The position numbers and the translations under genes are program-made. Below, in pieces: positions 54,010 to 64,000 of a DNA stretch of 64,000 bases. Position 1 is the stretch's first letter, and each line of letters begins with the position of its first letter. The DNA lies in the NCBI GenBank assembly GCA_009829735.1, contig CM020620.1, positions 992,001 to 1,056,000 on the forward strand, written 5' to 3'. This DNA is from Pyropia yezoensis (lineage: Eukaryota; Rhodophyta; Bangiophyceae; Bangiales; Bangiaceae). Under the pieces are notes generated by a model. That model had not been told where the DNA came from. It ran no database searches and was given only the letters and a program-made list of their open reading frames with translations.

Positions 54010-57000
54010 GGACCGAGGGAAACCGAAAGAAAGAAGAAAAAACCGGAGACGCGAGGGCGTGGAGGACCGGAAAAGGAGAACAATTAGTTGCTGCGGCTAT
54101 TTACGAAGTGCCCCACGGCCGCTGAAGTCACAACAGCAGACGACATGCAGTATCCAGTAACGGCGAGAGGCCTACGCTGTCTCAGGCATCACAAGACCAG
54201 ACACCTCTGTCTCGCACGTGCAAGAGGAGCCACACAAAGAAGATACTCTCCTCCAGGGGGGCCAAGCGTGTGCCGAGCATTTGCCACAGGCCTGGCAAAA
54301 CGCCAGCTGCTCAGGGTCACCCACGTCTCCACCAACGTACAAGAGGAATGGCTGAAGAGGCAGTTGGAAGCCACCTTCAGCAAGTATTAGGTCGCAGCGG
54401 TCCACACAGGTTGGAGCGGCCAGCGTGCAGGCAGGGGCGAGCGGGGGGGAGGTACTCGGGGGGAGGATGGTGGCGGCAGTCGTCCGGGGCCGGCCGAGCT
54501 CTGCAACGGGACGAGGGCTGTGAAGGGTACCGCATTTGGCCAAGTGTACTACTGTATGGGACCGCACAAGTGGGTCAGAGTATCTAGCTGACAGTGGCCT
54601 GTGGTTCGGTCAAATGTATTCGGATGTCGGACGCCGCGCCCGTGCGCGGGCGGCCTGCCACGCCCCCCCCCCCCCTCACGATCGTCCCCCCCCCATCTTG
54701 CGCGCATCGATCGTGGCCTGGGGCCCGGGCCCGAGGCCCAAGGTGCCCGGAGGGAGAGAGCCCGCGCGCGCGCAGTCCACGTGCGTGGGGTGTCTTCCTC
54801 TTCGTCCCGCATCCCCCGGCTCCGTGTTTCCCTTCCTTCCTCCCCTTCCCCCCCCCCGGCGCGCGCCCCCGCCGTGACGGTGGGGACGTGGCGCGACGCT
54901 TCTTCCTCTCTCCCCGCGCCGCGAGGGCGGCATGTTGCCTCGACTTTCTTTGGGAGATAAAGTTTTATGGGAGGAACTCTTTGGGAGATACTCTTTCTGA
55001 AAGGGTCGGCGGGTGGTACTGCTTCTCCCCACCCCCCCCCGCCTACCCCCTCCCCCCCTCCCCCGCCCCCCCTTCCCCCTCCCGCTTCCCCTCCCGCGCG
55101 TACCCCCTCCCCCCCTCCCCCCCCCCCCTTCCCCGCCCCCTTTTCCCCCCCGCCTCCTTACCCCCCTTCCCCCCACACATCCCCCCCCCCCTTCTCCCCG
55201 CCCTCCGCCCCCCCTCGTCCCTCCCCCCCTCCCCCGCCCCCTTCCCCCGAGCAGCAAATGCGCCGGCGGCACAGGTTGGGGCGCCACCGAGCGCCCCAAG
55301 ATTCCGACCGTCCTCCTTGCCACGTCGGCGAGTAATAGTTCGAAAGGGTTGGTTTGGATAGGCTTTGGAAGACGGCACTCAGAGCTGCAACAGGCTGCAA
55401 CTGCCGTCCCAGTCTGCTTGGTGGCAAACGGCGGCGTGAGCGCACAAGCGATCATCCACTGTCGGCGAGAGGCGTTAATGGGGACATGTTGAACAATACT
55501 TCCAGCATGGGTAGTCGACGCAAGAGTCTCTCGTTGACGGTCGGTAACGTCCACCGTCTGCTCCAGGCTGCCTCCGATGTCGTCGACACGGTGGGGATGG
55601 GTTCGTCGGGAGATGGGGGTGAATGGGCCCGGGTGACGGCGCCGGGGAGACGCATCCACAGTAGCAGTACAGAGCACGATTCACGATTCCCTGGCTTACG
55701 GGCCCGACTTAAATCCCATTTCATATGAGGGAAGGCTTGGAAGCCACCTTCTGACTCAAGACAGGCTTGAGTCTGGGACACCTCCAGGAGGTCTTCCAGA
55801 TCCTGAGTCTGAGACAGACATCGGGGCCTGTAAATCCACCGAGTTGTCTGCCAACTGACAATCCGCCTGCGACAAGCCCGCGCAAATGTCCAGCCGATGT
55901 GAACAAGAGCCGTCCATTGAGTTGCGCCTCTCGTCTGGTTTCTTTTCTTCTACACGATGATGCCCCGCGGCCTTGGTCCCCCGCACCGGAACACCTCGTT
56001 CGCCTTTCCGCTGGGCGCGGACCAGCCTCAGCATGTCAGAGCGCGCTTATTCCCCCATGAGGCTGCCCAGCTCCGCGTGCTCAGGTGTTGGCCACCGTCC
56101 CCCCCGCCTCTACCTCCTGCTGCTCTCATCATGGGGGGGGCGATGGTTCTCCCCGCGTCACCCACTACAGCGGCTCCCTACTCACCCGTGGCAATGAGTC
56201 GCGCGGGCAGCGTTTTTTATCGAGGTGTAGGGGCGGAGGGGGAGACCTCTCGCCAGAGGGCGTATCCAAGCGCCCCAGGGATTGGCACCGCCGTGGGTCA
56301 TAACGCTCTACTGCGTTTGCCCAACCGTCTAAAACAGTGTCATAGTAGACAGCGCCTGCGCCGAACAAACCGACGCCTTCCCTCTCTACCCCCCCCCTTT
56401 CTGCTCGAGGGGGGAACGGACGATGACCTGCTGAGTCCAGGCGGTAGCGCCGCACCTGGAACCCCTTCCTGAGAAAATTTTCGCGCCACTGTCTCCAAGA
56501 CGACGGCCCACCGCCGCGTCGAGGGGGAAAGCCATCTCCTCTCACCCTCCCGCCCCCCCTAGCCAATCCCCCTCACCCCCCCGTGACACATCGCCCGGGG
56601 TGTGGGGGGGGGCACCCTCGACGGCACAACGAAGGTGAGGGCGATGGGGAGGCCCCAGATGGTGGGGCAGATCGGGGGCGGCCGACGCGATTCATCGTGC
56701 GACTGGTCAGGAATCCTCGCCCCCCCTCCCTTCCCGCCGCCTCTCCGCTTCCCCGCCGGCAGCGTCGTGCTCAGCGCACGCCCAACCAGGCGGCGGAGAC
56801 GTCCCTCCGCAGGTCCCGTGAGTGCACCAACTCCCGCGGCGCACCATTCACCACCCCCCCTCCCCGCCGCCACCTGCGTCGCAAGCAGCCACGCGGCGAC
56901 GGCCACCACCGAATCCTCCCTCACCGCCGGCGGCGCGCGCCAGTAGGGCAGCCAGTGGCGGTGGAGGCGGCGGCGGTAGGGGAACGGCCCCCGCCGCCGC

Positions 57001-58462
57001 CGCCGCGGCCGACCCAGCCCGACACGACCTCCCCGCCTCGGCCGACGCCACGAACGACCACATTCCGGCGGACGCCAACGTCGAGGACGGGCGCGCCCGC
57101 GGGCTCGATAACTTCCGCGGCGGTTGTGTCGAGCGCCGTTGACGAGCGCGAAGGTGCACGTCACGACGCCCTTGCCGTAGGTAGAGGACGCGGGGGCCGC
57201 CGCGGCGGCAGGGGCGGCGGCAGGGGCGGCGGAGGCGCCCGCGATGACCATTCCGTGCCCATTCGCCGGCACCGACGCGCCAAGCACCTCGGTCGATGAC
57301 GCGGGGGGGGGGAGGGGCAAGGTGAGATTGAGTCTTTGCCAGTCGGGCAGTTCGGACGTCGACGGAAGCTCATCGTGCACCTTGGTTCGAATACAATATT
57401 CGGAAGTGAGCCTGACAAGGACAACATGTAACTAGACTCAAGTCGTACTTGGAATCTAAAACGCATCCTGAGTTCCAGCTTAGTTCCGGCTCAAGCTGGC
57501 TACAACTGTGAATCGTCCTCAGAGGGCGTCTCCATTCGTATCCGGCCCGGCCCATGTCCCACTGCTCTTTAAAAGACAATCGGGTCGATCAAAAACACGC
57601 ATTGATCGCACGATCAAGCATGCTGTAAGCTGAAACGTTGCGTATTCAGCACCACGTGGAATGACCAAAGGGTGGGATATGAATGGAGACGCACTGTAGC
57701 CGAGGGAGCAGTAAGAGGCAGGTGTCCGGCGCGAGGCTAAGGTCCGTGGGGGGTTAAATTGGCGTCGTGAGGAAAAGTGGGCAATCGGCGTGCACGAAGC
57801 AAGGCGAAGTTTCCCGGGCCGGCCTTGTATTTGAAGAAAGAGGTCCCACATCGGTTCTGTAAGGAGGTCGATGTTGGGGGGAGGGGGGTGGACGTGAGGG
57901 GGGGGCGCCGGGGGGACTTTCGAGGGGGGAACGTCGCTGGGGGCGGCTGGGTGTGGGGGGGGAGGGGGGGCGCGCGCTGCGGGGGGCATGGGGGGGGGGC
58001 CGTCTGGCGGCCGAAGGGGGGGGGGCGAGGAGCCCTGGGCTTGCTTGCTGTTCGGGCTTAGATCAATTACGTAACTTCTTCTCCTCATTTGTCAAGGCAT
58101 CGGGGCCTATTAACTGATTAGGCCTGATTAGGCCTGACTCTCTCTGGCCCATCACGTTGATGACGTGTTTCGCTGTGCGACGGGTCATAGGCTCGTCACC
58201 CCATGTGTGATAAGGTTCTGCCGTCAAGCTTGGAGACTCTCTTTTCTCTTTGTTCCTCACCGTCAGCATCGTTGGCGGCTTGCGGTTGGGGGCGGCCACA
58301 GCTGTCGATGGAGTAGTGACCGTCCGCGGCGCCGGCGGCTGCCTTCTGGCTGCGGCGCCCGCTGGCGCGGGCAGCCGCCGGTGTGGGAGGCGGCTGCCAG
58401 TGAGGCGTGGCCCCGCTGACGGGGGGTTTAGTTGCTTGTGCGGCTGCCGGCGGGTGGGGGTG
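54010..58462. other. Region without a firmly supported gene
   Basis: Low-complexity landmarks: a C/CCT-rich tract at about 55015-55245 and a G-rich tract at about 57865-58035. A few frames are mildly protein-like: plus near 55496-55650 (GSRRKSLSLTVGNVHRLLQA), and minus from 57380 (MHDELPSTSELPDWQRLNLT, then TYGKGVVTCTFALVNG). The latter could be a host first exon, but no domain is found. Another minus frame near 58063-58265 (EPYHTWGDEPMTRRTAKHVI) is unidentified. Confidence 0.35.
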
Positions 58463-58824
58463 TGTAGCAATATGGATGACCGTATTGCGACCCTAATTTA
58501 GGGGGACTACTTCTAACCCATGACTGTTAAGTAGGGAGTCCGTATTTGTCACGGTGTATACGAGTTACGTATGACCAGAGGGACTTGCATCTTGGGGTGG
58601 AGGGTAGTTAGTGGTGTCTCCAAGGGTTTATAACGAGGGGGCCGGCGGCGAATCCACCGCCGGCCATGGTAGAACAACAAACCCCTCCCATTTGGGCTCC
58701 CATGTTGGTCCCGTGGCTTGCGCTCCAAGGACGGCAGCCTTGGCCTTTCGGTGACTTTTCTGTCGATCCCCCCTGGTGAGTGTTCCCTGAGAGTGGACGA
58801 GCAACGGATCCCTACTGTGTTACA
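58463..58824 (+). repeat. 5' LTR of family C
   Basis: 362 bp with inverted ends TGTAGCA and TGTTACA. It aligns along its length with the solo LTR at 39158-39520. Confidence 0.82.
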
Positions 58825-58825
58825 T

Positions 58826-58844
58826 TGGTGAAGCAGCAGGGGAC
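58826..58844 (+). promoter_or_regulatory. Primer-binding site of family C
   Basis: TGGTGAAGCAGCAGGGGAC lies one base after the LTR and differs from the chromovirus site at 23964 by a single base, so both families probably use the same tRNA primer. Confidence 0.75.
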
Positions 58845-59215
58845 GGGTTTTCGTCACGCTGGTGGTGACGCCGTGTTCGGCCCTGGCACACGGATAGGGA
58901 GGCGGTCCTTTTCTTGTACCCGTGGTGTTGTGATCTGTTTCACTGCGTTGAGTGTTTACGTTTGATTTAGATCGCGTGTTCCGTCTCCCAGCCCATCCCC
59001 TCGCCCTCTTCTTGGTGGTGATCGTTACGTCGGTTGACTGATTGTGACTATGTCTACCCAAGAGACGGGGAACGCGCAAGATGACGGATCGGGGTCGACA
59101 CCGACCCCGGAGGTGATCGCGGGAACCGGTATCGGTAACCCGGGCGACAACATTGAGACGCCGATGCTCTCCGGGACCGGATCGACGTTCAGTACGGCCC
59201 AAACGGCAGGGGCGT

Positions 59216-60440
59216 GGCAGCCGCAGGGGGGGGCGGGGGGGCGGGGGGGAGAGCAGCAGACGTTGCACCCGCCGCCCGCCCGCCGTCGACGCCGTGGCCA
59301 TTGGCGTTGGCAGTGGCCCCACCACCAGCCGCACCTTTCCCCGCATTGCCGTTCTCATGGCAGCCGCGGCTCCCGCTGCCACTTGCCCCATCGCCGCTGC
59401 TGCCACCGCCGGCGGCGGAGTCGGCGCCAATCCCCGTGGGCATCCCCCCGCCACCCGGCGGTGGCCCGCGCCGCCCATCCCCCACCCCCCGGCCGTTGTC
59501 CTCATCGCCGTCTTCCCGCCCAGCGGTGGTGGCGGGCGCCCCCCAGCGCACGCCGCGGGGTGTTGGTGCAGCCGCGACAAGCCCCCCTCCCCCCCCGCCC
59601 GACGGGTCTGCGTCGACGGCGCGACCCCCACCCTCTCTCCGTCCCTCACCTGTGGCCACCGGTGCAACCGGCGGCACTGCCGACGGTCGCTGTAAGGATT
59701 TCCCCCCTAATCCCATGCCTCATACCTGAAGGACCTCTCCTTACAGATCCTGCCGAGCCAACTCCTGGCAACATGGATCAATTCCTTGCATTTTGGGGCG
59801 TGACGCGGTGTACCTTCCAGACTCAAGATGAGTCAGCCGCTGTCTCACGGTGTCTGCCGGCCGCACGACAGCAGCCATCGACAGCCCATCATGGCATGTC
59901 GAAAGGCACCACCGTCAGCACCCATGACGAGCCACATCTGCCACAGCTGGCGAGTCCGTTAGAATCTCCTCGCTGCAGCATTGCAGCGATGTGACTGGCG
60001 AGCCGGCTGGCCCATTCGGTCGACTCGATCGAACCGTGCTTACATGCCTCTCGGACCTTCGGGCCGACTGGCGTCTGGGACCGGCTGGGGCGGCGCCCTA
60101 GGCGCCGCACGCCGGACCCCTTCGTTTGGGGCAAACTGGGGCCGCACTCCTTTAGTGCGCACGCCCGCCCATGCTTTGTTCTGAGAGCCATGCTTTGTTT
60201 TTGGGCCGTTTTGTGCCTTCCGGTGGCGCGACGGGGAAACGCGTGCTTCGGGGCACCTCGGGTGCCCCGACGCGAGTACATAGTGCGTGGGTGTCGGCGC
60301 CACCGGGGGAGACCGGAGGGGCAACCACAGACACAGACCAAAGACGACCTTAACCCTTTGAACCCCACTCGATCAACACCGACGTCGCGCTGTCCTCTTC
60401 CCCAGACCCACCACCGTCACCACCTCCATTGTGGAATATG
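59216..60440. other. Region without a supported gene
   Basis: 59216-59690 is GC-rich low-complexity DNA, open in several frames. 59690-60440 has ordinary complexity, with only short ORFs of no recognised family. Confidence 0.4.
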
Positions 60441-60836
60441 TGTTACCCAATATAAAGGATATGGGACCGACCGGCGCCCGGAAGGCAAAGAGGAAGCTAT
60501 TACCGCAGAGGCAAAGAAGACAGACCTTTAGCTCCTGGACGTTCGATGGGGAGCAAGCCGGCCGAAGGCAGCGGCGAGTCCCCACGTCGCAGATAAGGGC
60601 GAAAACAATATGCCGGTCGAGCGACCGAGCGGAGGCCGGACGGCCGATCGCTACGAGCATAGCAATCAATATAAAAGATCCCTCCAAGGCAAGGACAGAT
60701 GAACAATACAAAACAAAAGTAGTCCCCCAAAGAGCGAGCCACAAGCGGACCCATGCCAACAAGGCTGGGGCCACCAGTCAGGGGGGCTACAAGCCAGTAA
60801 ATACCGGAATTCGGTACAAGGGGCGGATATGCTACA
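60441..60836 (-). repeat. Probable 3' LTR of a minus-strand element (family B)
   Basis: About 396 bp. On the minus strand it runs from TGTAGCATATCCGCCCC to GGGTAACA, with LTR-like ends. The sequence just before its minus-strand start is purine-rich (AACGGGGGTA), as expected of a polypurine tract. Its right-hand 220 bp recur at 38935-39157. The partner LTR would be beyond the window. Confidence 0.5.
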
Positions 60837-61199
60837 TACCCCCGTTGCGAGCTTCGAGCCGTCCCGGCGAGGTCCGATCCGGTGCGGCCGGGCGGCCGGA
60901 TGTGGCTACCTGCCAGCGTGCGGTGGAGGGGTCGCGTCCGCGTCGTCGTTCTGGAAGCACCGGGCCGTATGGCCGTCGGGCGCTGACTTGCATGCCTGGC
61001 CGGACGCCTCGTTGGCAGGGCACTATAAGTGTCTGGCACGTCGGTGCCGCGGAGCACTTGGCCGTCGGTCGGCACGTCTTTTGACGGGTGCGCCGGCTCG
61101 ACCGTCGGTCGTGGCCGGTGGCTGGCCAGTTGGCTCGTTACGCCCCGCCGAGGGGCACTCTGCGGCTGCCGTTGGCTGGCGGCCGAGATCGGCCTGTGC

Positions 61200-61612
61200 G
61201 GCTAAGGGGCCAGTGCGGCCGTGCGGCAGGCGTGGCGGCACGGCAAGGGCGGCCACGCGGCGCGAGCGGTCAGGGGCGTCGGCCTGGCGGCAAGGGCGGC
61301 CACGCGGCGCGGTCGACCAAGGGCGTCGGCCGGGCGGCAAGGGCGGCCACGCGGCACGAGCGACCAAGGGCGTCGGCGCGAGGGCGGCCAAGTGCGGCCG
61401 TCGAACGGCAAGGGCGGCCAAGCGGCGCGGTCGGCCAAGGGGCACGAGTGGTCAAGGGCGTCGCGTCTTGCGGCAAGGGCGGTTACGCGGCACGAGAGAC
61501 CAAGGGCGTCGGGGCGAGGGCGGCCAAGTGCGGCCGTCGAACGGCAAGGGCGGCCAAGCGGCGCGGTCGGCCAAGGGGCACGAGTGGTCAAGGGCGTCGC
61601 TTCTTGCCGGTT
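61200..61612 (+). repeat. Minisatellite
   Basis: Tandem, imperfect units of roughly 45-50 bp built around GGCAAGGGCGGCCACGCGGC and CGACCAAGGGCGTCGG. A higher-order block is repeated almost exactly: AGTGCGGCCGTCGAACGGCA occurs twice, about 140 bp apart. It lies between LTR B and the antisense ORF start. Confidence 0.8.
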
Positions 61613-61641
61613 GGCGTCAGTTGCTTGTGGCTATTGCCAGT

Positions 61642-63528
61642 ATGGCAGACGAGGTTGCCCCGGTGGTGGGCGGTGGTGAGGCGGAGGCATCGCTTGATGA
61701 ATGTGCGGGGGCCGCACGGCCGGTGGTGGGCTGGTATCGGAGCCCAAGGGCGACCTATATGTTTGACGGTGTCGGGTTCGTGGGGGACCCGCCGTTGATG
61801 GAGGCGGCGCGGACCAATCGGTCATTGGCTCTACAGCGTATCCGCGACGCGCGGTGGGCGTCGTTGCCCAACTTCCGGGACGCGTCAATCGACGGGCGGT
61901 TCTACGAGGGCGAGTCCGTGTCGGACGTCCATGGTCATGCTGACTTTGGTCGTCAAGGGCCGGAACGGCAGGCGTACGAGGTGTTGTCGTTGTCCAACGA
62001 GTTGCTGCGGTACGGGGCGGCTGGTGGTCTTCACCCTTATCATCGGCGTCTGTACGCTTTGGCGCTTGCCTTTCGTGTCGGGCAAGTTGAGACCTTTGTG
62101 GTCGCGGCCAACAACTTCGGCCGTCTTCGCCGGCTGTGGCCTTCGGCCGTGTTCTTGGCACGTGACTTGGCCGAGCGGCTTGATGTGCCTATCGCGGAGG
62201 ACCATGGGCTAGAGGAGTATCTGGCCATGTTGGCTGACAAGGTTGCCCATGGGGTGCGTCCGGCGGGCGTCGAATTTGGTACTGCGACCTGTTCGCTTCC
62301 TAACCCGTTCCGGGATCCGACGACGTCGATTCGTCTTCGTAGGTCGTGGGACCTGGCGGCCTTTGAGCGTCGCGGCCTATTGGCGCCGGCTTGGGCGTCC
62401 AGCCTGGGGCGCGCACGCCCGTTCTTCGACCTGAAGCGTTGGCTTCCATCACGCCCATCGTGGTGGGTTGAGTACGGACCGTACATGGAGACGCCGGCGG
62501 CATTGTCTTACGTCGCCAGTGGGCTTAAGGACGCAGATAACGCGGCTTGGGGCGTCGTGTACGACGAGTTTTTCTGCTTTGCCTTGGCGGCTTGGGTGCA
62601 TTGGCTCGTCCATGACGGACTTTTTTGCTGGTTGCCGGACCAAGTGACCGAGTGGTTCGACGGGTTGGACGTGTCGCGGCTGGCCGATGGGCCCGGGGGT
62701 GAGGAGCGTCTTGCGACGTACCACCGTATGCGTGATGCACACGCCGTCTTCCCGTGGACAACCATTGTCGCCGACGTCCGCCGACGTGATGAGCGCACCA
62801 AGGCGGCTCGCCAGGTGTACGTCAAGTTGGACGCGACGGCCAAGTATGGCTTCGTTCTTCGTCAGCCGTGCGGCGCGTTTGATTGGAAGTATGACGCCTC
62901 GTGGGAGGGTGGTGACGAGTCGTCCGGACCGGGTCGTGGTCCCGGTCGTGGTCGTGAGACCGGTCGTCGGGTGCGGGACGCGTCTCGGTCGTTGTCGCCG
63001 GTGGCCGGTGCGGGGTCAAGTGACCGTGTTAACCCTGGTGTGGTTGCCCCTGTGTCCGGTGGGACCGGTGGCACGGAGCCGATCTGGCCGTCGGAGTGGG
63101 CCCGTGTGGGTGCTGTTGCCCTGTTGGGTACTGACCGGGTGGGTGCCTTGGCTGGGCAAGTGGTGCCTCGTGGCGCAACGGCTGGGGCGTTGGCCATTGC
63201 TTGGTCTCGTCAGACCGTGGAGATTGATGACGTTCTTCGTCGGGTCAGTGGGATGACTGAGTCGGAGGCCGTTGAGGCTTTGGTGTTGACGGTCTCCCGT
63301 TCGGCGGATCCGTCTCGCATTCGCGATAGCTTGCTCAGTGAGCTGCGTCGTGCGCCCTCGGTGGAGGCTCGGGCTGCGAGTCCTCGTCGTGTTGACGTTG
63401 GTGCCATTCTTGGCGTTCGTCGTCGACAGATGTCGGATGACGAGGAGGAGGATGCGCATCGTGCGCCGGCTCGGCGTGTGCGCTCGCGCAGTTCGTCTTT
63501 TGACGAGGGCTCGCGACGTCGCCGTTGA
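61642..63528 (+). CDS. Antisense-type ORF of family B element, 628 aa, unknown family
   Basis: Starts MADEVAPVVGGGEAEASLDE; the frame is open further upstream through the minisatellite, but this is the first ATG with ordinary sequence after it. The body reads GWYRSPRATYMFDGVGFVGD, RLYALALAFRVGQVETFVVA, RLRRLWPSAVFLARDLAERL, AAFERRGLLAPAWASSLG, PSWWVEYGPYMETPAAL, FALAAWVHWLVHDGLFCWLP. The C-terminal third is Gly/Arg-rich and ends RRVRSRSSSFDEGSRRRR. No known domain is recognised. It converges, with 41 bp between stops, on a retroelement pol-like frame on the minus strand, so it is antisense to that element. Size, place, tail and a run of matching positions resemble the antisense ORF at 30117-32072. 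It looks whole. Confidence 0.75.
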   Translation: MADEVAPVVGGGEAEASLDECAGAARPVVGWYRSPRATYMFDGVGFVGDPPLMEAARTNRSLALQRIRDARWASLPNFRDASIDGRFYEGESVSDVHGHADFGRQGPERQAYEVLSLSNELLRYGAAGGLHPYHRRLYALALAFRVGQVETFVVAANNFGRLRRLWPSAVFLARDLAERLDVPIAEDHGLEEYLAMLADKVAHGVRPAGVEFGTATCSLPNPFRDPTTSIRLRRSWDLAAFERRGLLAPAWASSLGRARPFFDLKRWLPSRPSWWVEYGPYMETPAALSYVASGLKDADNAAWGVVYDEFFCFALAAWVHWLVHDGLFCWLPDQVTEWFDGLDVSRLADGPGGEERLATYHRMRDAHAVFPWTTIVADVRRRDERTKAARQVYVKLDATAKYGFVLRQPCGAFDWKYDASWEGGDESSGPGRGPGRGRETGRRVRDASRSLSPVAGAGSSDRVNPGVVAPVSGGTGGTEPIWPSEWARVGAVALLGTDRVGALAGQVVPRGATAGALAIAWSRQTVEIDDVLRRVSGMTESEAVEALVLTVSRSADPSRIRDSLLSELRRAPSVEARAASPRRVDVGAILGVRRRQMSDDEEEDAHRAPARRVRSRSSSFDEGSRRRR

Positions 63529-63569
63529 GGGGGGGGTTGGGAGGTGAGGGTGTTGCCGTACGGCTTGTG

Positions 63570-64000
63570 TTAGTCTTGTTTGTACTTGTGTTGGCCCTTT
63601 GGCTTGTTGTTTGTTTGTTCGTGTTTGAACATGAAGGCAGCCCTGGCCCATTCTGTTGTCTTTTTGTCCGATGTTAGGACTGGCCGGAGTATCTTCGACT
63701 CATGACAGAGCCGTTTGGCTTTTGAGAACCATGAGGCATGTTCCCAGCGTGGGGTGACCAGGAGGGTGTCCTTTGGACTGGATTGTAGCTCTGTGACCAC
63801 TTGGTCAAGGGTGTGGGTGGGGGGTACCCTTAGGCAGATGCCTTGTGAGTTCTGCTCCGAGGCAGTGACATGCCTCTCCGGCTGGTAGCTCAACTGGCCA
63901 TAGTGCTTGGTGAGTTCTGGGAGTTCCCAGAGTGGTCCCCATGTGGGGGAGGTGAAGTTCCGGCATGCCTCTGGCAGTGTTGACTTCATGTAGTACACAG
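63570..64000 (-). mobile_element. Retroelement pol-like 3' end (family B), continues beyond window
   Basis: Minus-strand frame entering from the right edge and ending KPKGQHKYKQD. It contains VPPTHTLDQVVTELQSSPKD, then TLLVTPRWEHASWFSKAKRL, a pattern (VxPP...LL..P.W...W) found downstream of RNase H in several retroelement groups, including DIRS-like ones. No chromodomain is present. Family placement is uncertain because most of pol lies outside. Confidence 0.45.

Larger units (their letters stand above)
58463..59215 (+). mobile_element. 5' end of an LTR retrotransposon (family C, fossil)
   Basis: A 5' LTR (58463-58824, 362 bp, TGTAGCAATATGG to TGTGTTACA) is followed by a primer-binding site and, at ATG 59050, a gag-like start MSTQETGNAQDDGSGSTPTP. 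The frame turns into low-complexity sequence near 59215 and no protease or pol is found, so only the 5' end is present. It is the family that left the solo LTR at 39158-39520. Confidence 0.75.

Noticed and set aside
54676-55677. Minus-strand Gly/Arg-rich 333-aa frame
   Set aside because: It is the translation of a C/CCT-rich simple repeat, with no ordered domain.
58063-58470. Minus frame with YHTWGDEPMTRRTAKHV and a weak echo near 37.97 kb (SHTWGDQTP)
   Set aside because: The likeness is only a few residues, and no family or element boundary supports it.
60040-60430. Short ORFs on both strands over 60.0-60.43 kb
   Set aside because: They are short, mutually overlapping and without motif; the sequence has local palindromes that keep frames open.

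Overview
This is a GC-rich nuclear segment of a photosynthetic eukaryote. It shows spliceosomal introns with GT-AG ends, nuclear tRNA genes without an encoded CCA, a lumazine synthase with a plastid-type leader, and a dense load of retroelements. Base composition, very long alanine/glycine/proline-rich proteins, sparse short introns and the leader style fit a bangiophyte red alga of the Porphyra/Pyropia kind. That placement is inference; no marker gene here proves it. G and C runs are common, and several apparent frameshifts in otherwise near-identical repeats fall in such runs, so some may be sequencing errors.

Layout. 1-6.07 kb: host genes. These are the 3' part of a very large low-complexity protein (+), a two-exon lumazine synthase (-), and tRNA-Thr(CGT). 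6.24-23.49 kb: a tRNA-Asp(GTC) gene interrupted in its T-loop by a head-to-tail array of a site-specific LINE with a restriction-like endonuclease (RLE). Each later copy is preceded by the same 52-nt piece of tRNA-Asp. Two full-length ORF2 copies, one copy cut by an assembly gap and the 5' tip of a further copy are visible. 23.49-32.87 kb: a Ty3/gypsy chromovirus abuts the last LINE tip. It has LTRs, gag, protease, RT-RNase H-integrase-chromodomain, and a long antisense ORF between pol and the 3' LTR. 32.88-36.35 kb: two direct ~288-bp repeats enclose two converging class 3 lipase pieces. 38.9-43.6 kb: LTR debris, including a solo LTR with a clear TACAG duplication and a decayed Ty3/gypsy relic of lower GC. 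44-50.3 kb: extreme low-complexity DNA with a possible plastid-leader exon, an ABC ATPase fragment (-) and a DNA polymerase alpha-like fragment (+). 50.3-54.0 kb: an intact-looking two-exon gene for a 1,175-aa P-loop NTPase with a C-terminal nuclear localisation signal, resembling Crinkler/RHS-type proteins. 58.5-64 kb: a 5' LTR with primer-binding site and gag start, then a second element on the minus strand that again carries a long antisense ORF next to its pol end.

Two results stand out. First, the LINE array targets a tRNA-Asp gene and uses the zinc-finger/RT/CCHC/RLE architecture of the R2/NeSL/CRE group, with a hypervariable extra ORF at its 5' end. Second, two different retroelement families in this window each carry an antisense gene of about 630-650 codons at the same place. 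The two predicted proteins look distantly homologous by eye and both end in an arginine/serine-rich tail. I do not recognise this protein family.
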